The translations under genes and the position numbers were made by a program. Below, in pieces: positions 14,983 to 23,040 of a stretch of 38,408 nt of DNA. Source of the stretch: Candidatus Ruthenibacterium merdavium (GTDB taxonomy: Bacteria > Bacillota > Clostridia > Oscillospirales > Ruminococcaceae); contig DWWA01000006.1 of the NCBI GenBank assembly GCA_019119935.1, positions 1 through 38,408 of the forward strand. Direction: 5' to 3'. A model generated the notes under the pieces. The model did not search any database. It was not told the DNA's origin and was given only the letters and a program-made list of their open reading frames with translations. The first letter of the stretch is position 1, and every line of letters starts with the position of its first letter.

Positions 14983-17115
14983 ATGGCACTGGAATTTGCA
15001 TCGGCAAAGGAAACCTTTCCCAACTACCGCAAATTTGAAACAACTTTGGCCGGCCGCCCCTTTGTGGTCGAAACCGGCAAAATGTGCGGCCTTTCCAACG
15101 GCAGCTGCATGATCAGCTACGGTGATACCCGTGTGCTGTGCAACGTAACCATGTCCGAAAAGCCGCGCGACGGCATCGACTTTTTCCCGCTTTCCGTCGA
15201 CTTTGAGGAAAAGCTCTATGCAGTGGGCCGCATCCCCGGCAGCTTTATGCGCCGCGAAGGCCGCCCCGGTGAAAAGGCAATTTTGACCTCCCGCGTGGTG
15301 GACCGTCCCATCCGTCCGCTGTTCCCCAAGGACATGCGCAACGATGTTGCGGTTGTCATGACCGTCATGAGCGTTGACCAGGACTGCAGCCCGGAAATTG
15401 CAGGCATGATCGGTACTTCGATTGCCATTTCCATTTCTGACATTCCCTGGAACGGCCCCATCGCAGGCGTGTATATGGGCCTTGTGGACGGCGAGCTGGT
15501 TGTCAACCCCACCGAGGCACAGCGCGAAAAAACCGATTTGCAGCTCACTGTGGCCGCCAGCATGGAAAAAATCGTCATGATTGAAGCGGGCGCCAACGAG
15601 GTGGACGAGCACACGATGCTGAACGCCATCAAAAAGGCACACGAAGAAATCAAGACCATGATTGGCTTCATCAACGGCATTGTGGCTGAAATCGGCAAGC
15701 CCAAGAAGGAGTTCCAGTCGATGGAGCTGGATCACGACCTCTTTGAGGAAGTCAAGAGCACTTATCTGGACGACTTCAAGGCCGCTATGGATACCGACGA
15801 CAAAAACATCCGCGACATGCGCCTTTTGCCCATTCGTGAGCGCATTGCCCAGCAGTATGCCGAGCAGTGGGGTGAGGGCATTGTCGAAGAGCTGATGTAC
15901 AAAATGCAAAAGTATGTTGTGCGCCGCTGGCTGCTGGATGACGGCAAGCGCGTTGACGGCCGCGGCATCAACGAGATTCGCCCCTTGGCTGCCGAGGTTG
16001 GCCTGCTGCCCCGTGTACACGGTTCCGGCATGTTCACCCGTGGTCAGACACAGGTGCTCACCACCTGCACGCTGTCCTCTCTGCGCGATGCTCAGATTAT
16101 GGACGATTTGTCCACCGAGGACAGCAAGCGCTATATGCACCACTACAACTTCCCGCCGTACTCCGTGGGTGAGGCACGCGCACCGCGCAGCCCCGGCCGC
16201 CGCGAAATCGGCCACGGCGCATTGGCCGAGCGCGCATTGCTGCCCATGATTCCCGATACTGAGGAATTCCCCTACGCACTGCGTCTGGTTTCCGAGGTTC
16301 TTTCCTCCAACGGCTCCACCAGCCAGGCTTCCATCTGCGGCTCTACGCTGGCTTTGATGGATGCCGGTGTGCCCATCAAAGCACCGGTTGCGGGTATCTC
16401 CTGCGGCCTCATCACCGAGGGCGACCGCTGGATGACGATGCTCGACATTCAGGGCGTTGAGGACTTCCACGGCGATATGGACTTTAAAGTCGGCGGTACG
16501 AAAAACGGTATCACCGCCATCCAGATGGATATTAAAGTCGACGGCTTGACTTATGAAATCATCGAGGATGCTTTTGAAAAATGCCGCAAGGGCCGTCTGT
16601 ATATTTTGGACGAAATCATGCTGCCGGTGATTGCCGAGCCGCGTGCCGAGCTGTCCAAATATGCGCCCAAAATGCTGACGATGAAGATTGACGTCGATAA
16701 AATTAAGGACGTCATCGGCAAGGGCGGCAAGGTGATTCAGGAAATCTGCGCCACCAACAACTGCAAAATCGACGTGGAAGAGGACGGCACCATCTTTATT
16801 TCTGCCGTGAACTCCGAGGATGGCGAGCGCGCCATGCACACCATTAAGACCATCGTGGAAGACCCCGAGGTGGGCGCAATCTACAAGGGCCGTGTCACTC
16901 GTCTGATGACCTTCGGCGCATTTGTGGAAATTGCACCGGGCAAAGAGGGCCTTGTCCACATCTCCAAGCTGGACTCGAAGCGTGTTGAGCGCGTCGAGGA
17001 CGTTGTGGCCGTGGGCGATGAACTGCTCGTGAAGGTAACGGAAATCGACCAGCAGGGACGCATCAACCTGTCCCGTAAGGACGCTTTGGCCGAGCTGGCC
17101 GCAAAGCAGGGCTAA
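14983..17115 (+). CDS. pnp: Polyribonucleotide nucleotidyltransferase (PNPase)
   Basis: A 710-residue phosphorolytic 3'-5' exoribonuclease of the RNA degradosome. Two RNase PH-like domains (about 5-230 and 310-540) flank the helical PNPase domain; the second shows FPPYSVGEARAPRSPGRREIGHG and the active-site region SNGSTSQASICGSTLALMDAG. The KH domain has IGKGGKVIQEI (about 565-575), and the S1 domain runs from YKGRVTRLMTFGAFVE to the end, with LVHIS. ATG 14983 follows GGAGGCTATTTT; a TTG at 14965 in frame lies within the ribosome site and is not credible. Length and motifs are complete. Confidence 0.97.
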   Translation: MALEFASAKETFPNYRKFETTLAGRPFVVETGKMCGLSNGSCMISYGDTRVLCNVTMSEKPRDGIDFFPLSVDFEEKLYAVGRIPGSFMRREGRPGEKAILTSRVVDRPIRPLFPKDMRNDVAVVMTVMSVDQDCSPEIAGMIGTSIAISISDIPWNGPIAGVYMGLVDGELVVNPTEAQREKTDLQLTVAASMEKIVMIEAGANEVDEHTMLNAIKKAHEEIKTMIGFINGIVAEIGKPKKEFQSMELDHDLFEEVKSTYLDDFKAAMDTDDKNIRDMRLLPIRERIAQQYAEQWGEGIVEELMYKMQKYVVRRWLLDDGKRVDGRGINEIRPLAAEVGLLPRVHGSGMFTRGQTQVLTTCTLSSLRDAQIMDDLSTEDSKRYMHHYNFPPYSVGEARAPRSPGRREIGHGALAERALLPMIPDTEEFPYALRLVSEVLSSNGSTSQASICGSTLALMDAGVPIKAPVAGISCGLITEGDRWMTMLDIQGVEDFHGDMDFKVGGTKNGITAIQMDIKVDGLTYEIIEDAFEKCRKGRLYILDEIMLPVIAEPRAELSKYAPKMLTMKIDVDKIKDVIGKGGKVIQEICATNNCKIDVEEDGTIFISAVNSEDGERAMHTIKTIVEDPEVGAIYKGRVTRLMTFGAFVEIAPGKEGLVHISKLDSKRVERVEDVVAVGDELLVKVTEIDQQGRINLSRKDALAELAAKQG

Positions 17116-17185
17116 GCGAAGCTTCGCTTTCCCGCCATTTGCTCAAGAACGGAAAAAGCACCGGCCCCGTGGGCTGACGCATACA

Positions 17186-17226
17186 AAAAGCGGCTCTCTT
17201 TGGTGCAGACGAAGAGAGCCGCTTTT
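17186..17226 (+). terminator. Rho-independent terminator of pnp
   Basis: AAAAGCGGCTCTCTT pairs with AAGAGAGCCGCTTTT (15 bp, 11-base loop), ending in a T run. It may act in both directions. Confidence 0.85.
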
Positions 17227-17276
17227 CTGTGCCGTTTGTGAGCAACCTTTGTTGATTGTAAGGTTTACTGTATCAG

Positions 17277-17312
17277 CGCTTGCCAAAGTGGTTTGGCAAA
17301 CGCCCGTTTTTT
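17277..17312 (+). promoter_or_regulatory. Terminator-like hairpin directly before the prfC ribosome site
   Basis: TTGCCAAA (17280-17287) pairs with TTTGGCAA (17292-17299) around GTGG, extended by GCG/CGC, and is followed by CCGTTTTTT just before GGAGG. The order stem, T run, ribosome site looks like an attenuator; no competing antiterminator stem was recognised. Confidence 0.45.
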
Positions 17313-17325
17313 GGAGGATCGCTTT

Positions 17326-18918
17326 GTGAAAGATTTTGTCAATGAAATCAATAAGCGGCGCACGTTTGCGATTATTTCGCACCCCGACGCCGGTAAAACT
17401 ACCCTGACGGAAAAACTGCTTTTGTACGGCGGTGCGATTCAGCAAGCCGGTATTGTCAAGGGCAAAAAGGGCGCACGCGCCGCTGTATCCGACTGGATGG
17501 AAATTGAAAAACAGCGCGGCATTTCGGTTACTTCCTCTGTGCTGCAATTCCACTATCAAGATGCCTGCACCAATATTCTCGATACGCCGGGACACCAGGA
17601 CTTTTCCGAAGATACCTACCGCACCTTGATGGCAGCCGACAGCGCCGTCATGGTCATCGACGCGGCAAAGGGTGTTGAGGCGCAGACGAAAAAGCTGTTC
17701 AAGGTTTGCACCATGCGCGGCATTCCCATTTTTACCTTTATCAATAAAATGGACCGCGAAGCGCAAAATCCGTTTGATCTTTTGGAAGAAATCGAGCAAG
17801 TGCTCGGCATTGAAACGTATCCCATGAACTGGCCGATTGGCTGCGGCAAAGAGTTTAAAGGCGTTTACGACCGCAACGCAAAAGAAATTCTCGCTTTTGA
17901 AAGCGTGGGTAAAATCGGCACGCAGCAGGCCGCTACCATTGAAGCGCGCCTTGGCGACAGCAACCTTGATGAGCTTTTGGGCGCGTCGCTGCATGAAACC
18001 CTGCGCGATGACATTGAGCTTTTGGACGGCGCGGCGTATGAGTTTGATATGGAGAAAGTCACCCATGGCAAGCTTACGCCTGTGTTCTTCGGCTCTGCTC
18101 TCACAAACTTTGGTGTAGAACCGTTTTTGAACGAGTTTTTGCGCCTTTCTCCCACGCCGCTGCCGCGCAACTCCAGCGCCGGGCTCATTGAGCCGACAAG
18201 CCCCGATTTCTCCGCCTTTATTTTCAAAATTCAGGCGAACATGAACAAAGCCCACCGCGACCGCATTGCCTTTGCGCGCATTTGCTCGGGTAAATTTGAG
18301 CGCGGCATGGACGTGCTCCATGTGCAAAGCGGCAAGAAAATTAAGCTGGCACAGTCCACCCAAATGATGGCGTCGGAACGCGAAACGGTGGACGAAGCCT
18401 ATGCGGGCGACATCATCGGTTTGTTTGACCCCGGCATTTTCTCCATTGGTGACACCATTACCACTGCAAAAACGCCGTTTGCCTATGAGGGCATCCCCAC
18501 GTTTGCCCCGGAGCACTTCGCACGGATTTCTCAAATTGACACCATGAAGCGTAAGCAATTTGTCAAAGGCATGGAGCAGATTGCCCAAGAGGGCGCCATC
18601 CAGATTTTCAAAGAGCTGGGCGGCGGTATGGAAGAAGTGATTGTCGGCGTGGTTGGCGTGCTGCAATTTGAGGTGCTGGAATATCGTTTAAAAACAGAAT
18701 ATAACGTCGAAGTTCGCCGCACCGGGTTGTCGTACAGCCAAATTCGCTGGATTGATAACGATGACATTGACCCGAAAACGCTCAACTTAACCAGCGACAC
18801 CAAGCGTGTTGAGGACTTTAAGGGTAGAAAACTGCTGCTGTTTACCAGCCCGTGGAATATCACCTGGGCCGAGGAGCATAACGAGGGCCTGCGCCTGTCC
18901 GAAGTCGGCAAAGCCTAA
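17326..18918 (+). CDS. prfC: Peptide chain release factor 3
   Basis: A 530-residue translational GTPase that recycles RF1/RF2 after termination. G1 is HPDAGKTTL, G2 region RGISVTSSVLQF, G3 DTPGH, G4 NKMD; the insertion pattern (YGGAIQQAGIVKGKK, DWMEIEKQRGISVT) is typical of RF3 rather than EF-G or LepA. Domains II and III follow, and the C terminus ends WAEEHNEGLRLSE. GTG 17326 is chosen because GGAGG ends nine bases before it; the TTG at 17293 lies inside the hairpin and has no site. Followed by the asparaginase gene after 14 bases, probably one transcript. Confidence 0.94.
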   Translation: MKDFVNEINKRRTFAIISHPDAGKTTLTEKLLLYGGAIQQAGIVKGKKGARAAVSDWMEIEKQRGISVTSSVLQFHYQDACTNILDTPGHQDFSEDTYRTLMAADSAVMVIDAAKGVEAQTKKLFKVCTMRGIPIFTFINKMDREAQNPFDLLEEIEQVLGIETYPMNWPIGCGKEFKGVYDRNAKEILAFESVGKIGTQQAATIEARLGDSNLDELLGASLHETLRDDIELLDGAAYEFDMEKVTHGKLTPVFFGSALTNFGVEPFLNEFLRLSPTPLPRNSSAGLIEPTSPDFSAFIFKIQANMNKAHRDRIAFARICSGKFERGMDVLHVQSGKKIKLAQSTQMMASERETVDEAYAGDIIGLFDPGIFSIGDTITTAKTPFAYEGIPTFAPEHFARISQIDTMKRKQFVKGMEQIAQEGAIQIFKELGGGMEEVIVGVVGVLQFEVLEYRLKTEYNVEVRRTGLSYSQIRWIDNDDIDPKTLNLTSDTKRVEDFKGRKLLLFTSPWNITWAEEHNEGLRLSEVGKA

Positions 18919-18932
18919 ACGGGGGAGCGCGC

Positions 18933-19940
18933 ATGGGCAAAAAACAAATTTTAATGATTGGCACCGGGGGGACGATTGCCTGCCGCAAAACGCAGGACGG
19001 CCTTGCCCCCGCAATGTCCGGCGAGGTGCTTCTGTCGCACGTTCCCGGTGTGTCGGCGTTTTGCCATCCCACGGTCATCGAGCCGTTTTCTGTGGACAGC
19101 ACCAACATGACGCCTGCCCATTGGCAAATGCTTTCCCGGCTGATTGAGCAGCATTATCACGAGTTTGACGGCTTTGTCATTTGCCACGGTACAGACACGC
19201 TGGCTTACACGGCAGCAGCACTGAGCTATATGGTGCAAAACAGCGAAAAGCCCATTGTGCTCACGGGCGCGCAAAAGCCGATTGATGCGCCCGACACCGA
19301 TGCCCGCACCAATTTAACCGACAGCTTTTTGTATGCTGCGGATGATGCCAGCCGCGATGTGTCCATTGTGTTTGACGGCAAGGCGATTGTCGGCACGCGC
19401 GCAAAAAAAGAGCGCGCCAAAAGCTACAATGCCTTTGCCAGCATCAATTTTCCGTATCCTGCCGTGATTCAAGATGGGCGCGTCATTCGCTATCTCACCA
19501 CACGCCCTTATGAAGCGCAGGACGTGCGCTTTTATCATAATTTAAATACGCAGGTGTGCGTGTGCAAGCTCATTCCGGGCACACAGCCCGAGCTTTTGGC
19601 CTATCTCTTTGAGCATTATGACTGCCTTGTGATTGAAAGCTTTGGCGTGGGCGGCATTCCCCAGCCTTTGGTGGAGGAGTTTTACCGCCAAATGGAGCGC
19701 TTCCAAGGCCGGAAAACCGTCGTGATGACCACGCAGGTGGCCCAAGAGGGCAGCAATATGACTGTGTACGAGGTGGGCAGGCGCATTAAGCAGGACTTTG
19801 GCCTGCTGGAAGCCTATGATATGACGCTCGAGGCCGTCATTACAAAAATGATGTGGGCTTTGGCCAACGGCGGCACAATGCCCGACCGGATTAAAGAGCT
19901 GTTTTATACCTGCGTCAACCATGATACGCTGTTTCATTGA
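18933..19940 (+). CDS. ansA: Type I (cytosolic) L-asparaginase
   Basis: A 335-residue amidohydrolase converting asparagine to aspartate and ammonia. The two catalytic signatures are present: IGTGGTIACRK (Thr14) at the N terminus and FVICHGTDTLAYTA (Thr87-Asp88-Thr89). LTGAQKPIDAPDTDARTNL is typical of the type I branch. There is no signal peptide, so it is intracellular. The ATG follows GGGGGAGCGCGC, 14 bases after prfC. Its 3' end abuts a dispersed repeat, so the terminator may be supplied by that element. A related Glu-tRNA(Gln) amidotransferase subunit D is unlikely given length and lack of GatD N-domain. Confidence 0.92.
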   Translation: MGKKQILMIGTGGTIACRKTQDGLAPAMSGEVLLSHVPGVSAFCHPTVIEPFSVDSTNMTPAHWQMLSRLIEQHYHEFDGFVICHGTDTLAYTAAALSYMVQNSEKPIVLTGAQKPIDAPDTDARTNLTDSFLYAADDASRDVSIVFDGKAIVGTRAKKERAKSYNAFASINFPYPAVIQDGRVIRYLTTRPYEAQDVRFYHNLNTQVCVCKLIPGTQPELLAYLFEHYDCLVIESFGVGGIPQPLVEEFYRQMERFQGRKTVVMTTQVAQEGSNMTVYEVGRRIKQDFGLLEAYDMTLEAVITKMMWALANGGTMPDRIKELFYTCVNHDTLFH

Positions 19941-19941
19941 A

Positions 19942-20108
19942 TTAGGGGCTTTCTGAAAAGTCGAAATTTTCAGCTTTTTCTACAAGAAGTGGTGTCTGCT
20001 GCGTTAAAAATGCTCGGAATCCACAAAGGATTCCTGTGCTTTTTGCCTTGCAGCCCCACACATCTTACGAAAAATCTGTGCATTTTTTTGTTTTCAGAAA
20101 CGCCCTAA
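19942..20108. repeat. Dispersed MITE-like repeat, copy 1
   Basis: About 167 bp bounded by inverted ends: left TTAGGGGCTTTCTGAAAA, right (complement) TTAGGGCGTTTCTGAAAA, 16 of 18 identical. Inside are a small hairpin (GGAATCC/GGATTCC) and the segments CCTTGCAGC and TTACGAAAAATC, which recur in copy 2 at 29288-29443. It has no coding capacity and lies between ansA and the lipoprotein gene. Non-autonomous transposon-like or palindromic repeat; the mobilising enzyme is unknown. Confidence 0.65.
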
Positions 20109-20224
20109 AAAAATAAAAGCAACGTGCAATATTTTTTCGCTGTCATTCGTATCTTGTGTGCAGGTATATGTGCCTGCTCAAAAGGACATTCTAAAATTAA
20201 GAATGGATAAAGGAGAAAATAAGA

Positions 20225-20896
20225 ATGAAAACAATGAAACAATGGATGCTTTTAGCTTTTAGTGCAGTGGCTTGTGCCGCAATGGTGGCATGTGCCGACA
20301 GCGGCACTTCGTCGTCTTCTGCGCCCGCTTCTTCCGCACCTGCTTCTTCGGCTGTATCGGAAAGCACTTCCGCTCCGGCTTCCTCTTCGCAGGCAGCTTC
20401 GGAAAGCGGTGGAGCAGTAACAGCAGAAGATCCCTACACCGCTGCAATTGTAGCTTCGCGCGACCAGGAAACGAATGATTCCTTGCCCGTGATTGGTGCA
20501 AAGGCAGGCGAGAGCGCCGGATACACCTATGTGCCCAGCAGCATGGAAAACGACCCCGAAGCCGCTGCTCAGATGGCCGATATGGTCATGCAAACGCTCA
20601 CGCTGACCCCCGACCAGCTCCAGCAATATGCATTCAGCATTTCTCTCATTAACGTGAAGGCATACGGCGTAGGCGTGTTTGTTCCGGCAGAGGGACAAAC
20701 CGATGCCGTCAAAGCGGCGCTCGAGGATTTTGTCACAAACCAGCAGAAATCCTTTGAAAACTATTTGGCCGACCAGTATGAAATTGCAAAACAAGCGAAG
20801 GTAGAGGTTCTGCCCACCGGCGAGGTTGTTCTGGTCATGTGCGAAAACAGCGATCAAGTGCTCGCCAGCATCAAGGACGCAGCGGCTGCTATCTGA
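20225..20896 (+). CDS. DUF4358-like lipoprotein
   Basis: A 223-residue predicted lipoprotein. Residues 1-22 are a signal peptide (KTMKQ, then a hydrophobic stretch) ending MVAC, a lipobox with Cys23 as the acylation site (Cys17 is a weaker alternative). Residues 25-65 form a Ser/Ala/Pro linker. The folded part from about 68 contains MVMQTLTLTPDQLQQYAFSI and INVKAYGVGVFVPAEGQ, and ends with a helix and GEVVLVMCENSDQVLASIKD, the look of DUF4358 proteins, whose function is unknown. It should sit on the outer face of the cytoplasmic membrane. The ribosome site AAAGGAG is good; a strong terminator follows. Two small hairpins precede it (20161-20178 and 20188-20206). Confidence 0.75.
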   Translation: MKTMKQWMLLAFSAVACAAMVACADSGTSSSSAPASSAPASSAVSESTSAPASSSQAASESGGAVTAEDPYTAAIVASRDQETNDSLPVIGAKAGESAGYTYVPSSMENDPEAAAQMADMVMQTLTLTPDQLQQYAFSISLINVKAYGVGVFVPAEGQTDAVKAALEDFVTNQQKSFENYLADQYEIAKQAKVEVLPTGEVVLVMCENSDQVLASIKDAAAAI

Positions 20897-20929
20897 TTTT
20901 TAGAGAAAATAAAAAATGTTTATATGACG

Positions 20930-20963
20930 AAAACTGCACGCCAAGCGGCGTGCAGTTTTTATT
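20930..20963 (+). terminator. Rho-independent terminator of the lipoprotein gene
   Basis: AAAACTGCACGCC pairs with GGCGTGCAGTTTT around AAGC and is followed by TATTTT. Confidence 0.9.
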
Positions 20964-21012
20964 TTGTTGTTAGCTTATAGTAACATGAATTGAACGGAAA
21001 AGACGCCGTTGC

Positions 21013-21041
21013 TTGACGAAAAGTGTAAATAATGATATAAT
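21013..21041 (+). promoter_or_regulatory. Strong promoter of the DtxR/MarR-like regulator gene
   Basis: TTGACG (21013-21018), 17 bases, then a perfect TATAAT (21036-21041). Transcription should start near 21048, giving a leader of about 110 bases. Confidence 0.8.
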
Positions 21042-21085
21042 CTTTGAGAAAATGCTGGATTTTCATCTTTATTTTTTGGAATTGA

Positions 21086-21101
21086 GTTAGTTTTCACTAA
21101 C
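21086..21101. promoter_or_regulatory. Operator-like palindrome in the regulator's leader
   Basis: GTTAGT-TTTC-ACTAAC is a perfect 6-bp inverted repeat about 40 bases after the predicted start. Its TTAG...CTAA half-sites recall metal-regulator (DtxR-type) operators, so autoregulation by the adjacent gene product is possible; this is inference. Confidence 0.4.
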
Positions 21102-21156
21102 TTTGTGCTTTGTGAATCACACTCATTTGACGGGATATGATCCAAGGAGGAACGGT

Positions 21157-21555
21157 ATGAAAAGCAAAACCGCAATGGTGTTCACGCCTGCAAAGCTGCG
21201 CTATTTGCTGGTGCTCGCACAAATTGCGCATGAAAATGAGGGTCAGGTGCGATGCATTGATATTGCCGTGCGCATGGGTGTTGCGCGCGCTTCGGTGAGC
21301 CGTATGCTGAATACTTTTTCAAAAGAGGGGCTTGTCCTTCAGGAAAATGCACGCGGCAGTGTTCGTTTGACGGAAAAAGGCCAGGAGGCCGCCGAGCGCT
21401 ATTTAAACCAGTGCAGGGAACTGCGCCATATTTTGCAAACACAATTTTCACTTTCTGCTTATGACGCACAGGAATGTGCCATTGCGCTCATTTCCGGCGT
21501 TTCACCCGCAACGCTTCGTGCACTCGAAGAATGCTGTGCGAAGTCAGTCCGTTAG
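21157..21555 (+). CDS. Small winged-helix transcriptional regulator, DtxR/MntR- or MarR-like
   Basis: A 132-residue DNA-binding protein. The first 75 residues form a winged helix: RYLLVLAQIAHENEGQVRC, then the helix-turn-helix IDIAVRMGVARASVSRMLN, then the wing LVLQENARGSVRLTEKGQE. This order and the QVRCIDIA..MGV..ASVSRML wording resemble iron/manganese regulators of the DtxR family, with a short helical part after it (CRELRHILQ...LSAYDAQECA). The metal-binding and dimer parts appear reduced, so a MarR-like regulator remains possible. ATG 21157 follows AAGGAGGAACGGT. No transporter target gene is adjacent; what follows has been displaced by hairpins, an insertion sequence and a restriction gene. 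Confidence 0.7.
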   Translation: MKSKTAMVFTPAKLRYLLVLAQIAHENEGQVRCIDIAVRMGVARASVSRMLNTFSKEGLVLQENARGSVRLTEKGQEAAERYLNQCRELRHILQTQFSLSAYDAQECAIALISGVSPATLRALEECCAKSVR

Positions 21556-21654
21556 TTTTGGGATGAGTGCTTTGAAAATAGCGGAAAATAAATGGCTGTT
21601 CAGCCTTTTCACTCAAATATTTGTTTCAAGTTTTGATAAAAGGAAGCGAATATG

Positions 21655-21690
21655 CAGGCAGAGAAAGATTTCTCTGCCTGTTGTTTTATA
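21655..21690 (+). terminator. Rho-independent terminator downstream of the regulator gene
   Basis: CAGGCAGAGAAA (21655-21666) pairs perfectly with TTTCTCTGCCTG (21669-21680), followed by TTGTTTTATAA. The two-base interval means the loop opens a few pairs. Confidence 0.85.
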
Positions 21691-21728
21691 ACGAAAACCA
21701 CCTAGCGAGTGGTTTTCGCTATAAAACA
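21682..21728. repeat. Long palindrome (20-bp arms, 7-base loop)
   Basis: The arms 21682-21701 (TGTTTTATAACGAAAACCAC) and 21709-21728 are inverted copies with 19 of 20 pairs; the loop is CTAGCGA. The symmetrical T/A runs at its edges would allow termination in either direction. It overlaps the T tract of the preceding terminator and the left arm of the hairpin split by the insertion sequence. Confidence 0.75.
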
Positions 21729-21789
21729 AGATTTTAGAAGCCATATGAAGTGCCCCCAAAAAGTTAGACAATATTTTTGAAGAAATAAA

Positions 21790-22539
21790 TCAAGCAACCG
21801 AAAGGGCTTGTTGTCTGTGAAGAGCAGGCGGCAGGCCCTTTAGCTTTATCTTGATTCTGCGGTTATTGTAGTAATCCAGATAATCCACCAGTTCCTGCTT
21901 GAAGTGTTCCAGGGAATCGAATTGCTGCAGGTACAGCAGCTCACTCTTAAGTAAGCCGAAGAAATTCTCCATGACAGCATTGTCCAGACAGTTGCCTTTA
22001 CGGCTCATACTCTGCCGGATGCCCTTTTTCCGGAGCATGCGTTGGTATTGCCTGTGCTGATACTGCCAGCCCTGATCAGAATGGAGGATCAATCCTGTTC
22101 CATCCGGTATAGTTTCAAATGCCTTCTCCAGCATGGAAGTTACCATGCCCAATACCGGCCGGTCGGAAATGGTATAGCTGACCAGATAACCGTTGTGCAA
22201 ATCCAAAACAGGAGAGAGATACAGCTTCTGTCCAAACAAACTGAACTCGGTTACGTCGGTCACCCATTTCTGGTTTGGCTTTTCCGCGTAGAAGTTCCGG
22301 TTCAGCAGATTCGGTGCAATCCTGCCCACTTCTCCTTTGTAAGAGCGATATTTCCTGACTCTGACACGGCAGACCAGTCCCAGCTCCTTCATAAGCCGCT
22401 GTACCGTCTTGTGGTTCAGATGTATCCCGCTATTGCGTAATGCTGCAGTAATACGCCGGTATCCGTACCGCCCTTTGTTCTCATGATAAATCGTAATAAT
22501 TTCTGCCTTGAGTTCCTTGTATTTGTCTGGAACCATCAT
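21790..22539 (-). CDS. IS3-family transposase OrfB (DDE integrase-like catalytic domain)
   Basis: The 249-residue segment carries the HTH_21-like start (NKGRYGYRRITAALRNSGI) and the rve catalytic core: Asp in WVTDVTEF, Asp in LHSDQGWQY, and Glu in NAVMENFFGLLKSE; the last two are separated by 35 residues (DX35E). It is probably not made alone. In the same frame the coding sequence continues upstream through AQVVQKLRHEFPLALLLTIA to the frameshift at about 22638-22643, so the active enzyme would be an OrfAB fusion spanning 21790-22979. The ATG at 22539 has no convincing ribosome site. Confidence 0.93.
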   Translation of the reverse strand: MMVPDKYKELKAEIITIYHENKGRYGYRRITAALRNSGIHLNHKTVQRLMKELGLVCRVRVRKYRSYKGEVGRIAPNLLNRNFYAEKPNQKWVTDVTEFSLFGQKLYLSPVLDLHNGYLVSYTISDRPVLGMVTSMLEKAFETIPDGTGLILHSDQGWQYQHRQYQRMLRKKGIRQSMSRKGNCLDNAVMENFFGLLKSELLYLQQFDSLEHFKQELVDYLDYYNNRRIKIKLKGLPPALHRQQALSVA

Positions 22540-22628
22540 CCGCTTCAGATGGTAGTAGAAGGTCGCACGAGGCAGTTGAGCGATTGTGAGCAGAAGGGCC
22601 AGCGGGAACTCATGCCTCAGCTTTTGAA

Positions 22629-22979
22629 CTACCTGCGCTTTTTGCGCTGGCGTCGCTCTTCTTCCAAAACCAAGGCTTGCAAGTTTTTTAAGTAAGCATT
22701 TTCCGCACGCAGACGCTGCACTTCGGCAAGCAGGTCCTCTTCTACTTTGTCGGGCAGTTTCTTTGGCCTGCCTGTACTCTTCCGCCCGCGGCGCTCAACT
22801 GCGAGTCCTTCCGGGCCTTCTTCCAAATAGATCCTCTCCCAACTTTGGATGCGGCCATGTCCTTGAACTTCATAAATTCTGGCGGCCTCCTGATAGCTTA
22901 GGCCGTCCTGTATGACCGCCTCTACAACTTGCTTCTTGAATTCTGGCGTATACCGTTTGTTTGGTATCCCTTTTGGCAT
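22629..22979 (-). CDS. IS3-family transposase OrfA (DNA-binding HTH and leucine zipper)
   Basis: 116 residues. The first half is a helix-turn-helix domain (PKGIPNKRYTPEFKKQVVEA, SYQEAARIYEVQGHGRIQSW) that binds the element ends. A coiled coil follows (about 80-105; EDLLAEVQRLRAENAYLKNL) for dimerisation. Near the C terminus the codons CGC AAA AAG CGC contain AAAAAG (minus strand, plus coordinates 22638-22643), where a -1 shift would join OrfA to OrfB; this matches known IS3-family expression. Confidence 0.93.
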   Translation of the reverse strand: MPKGIPNKRYTPEFKKQVVEAVIQDGLSYQEAARIYEVQGHGRIQSWERIYLEEGPEGLAVERRGRKSTGRPKKLPDKVEEDLLAEVQRLRAENAYLKNLQALVLEEERRQRKKRR

Positions 22980-23040
22980 AATAAATCACCCCACTTGTTA
23001 TTCAGTATACCATACTGTCTAACAAATGGGGTGCTGTTCA

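Larger units (their letters stand above)
21746..23040 (-). mobile_element. IS3-family (IS150-type) insertion sequence, 1,295 bp, complete
   Basis: Ends are imperfect 25-bp inverted repeats, both starting TGAA and both ending GTTAGACA (18 of 25 identical; 21746-21770 and 23016-23040). ATA flanks both sides (21743-21745 and 23041-23043), a 3-bp target duplication as usual for the IS3 family. Two overlapping transposase frames lie on the minus strand with a probable -1 frameshift. Everything needed for movement looks intact and the ends are undecayed, suggesting a recent insertion. Confidence 0.93.

Noticed and set aside
21655-21742. A degenerate CRISPR array
   Set aside because: Repeated words come from inverted arms of hairpins, not from direct repeats separated by spacers; no cas gene is present.
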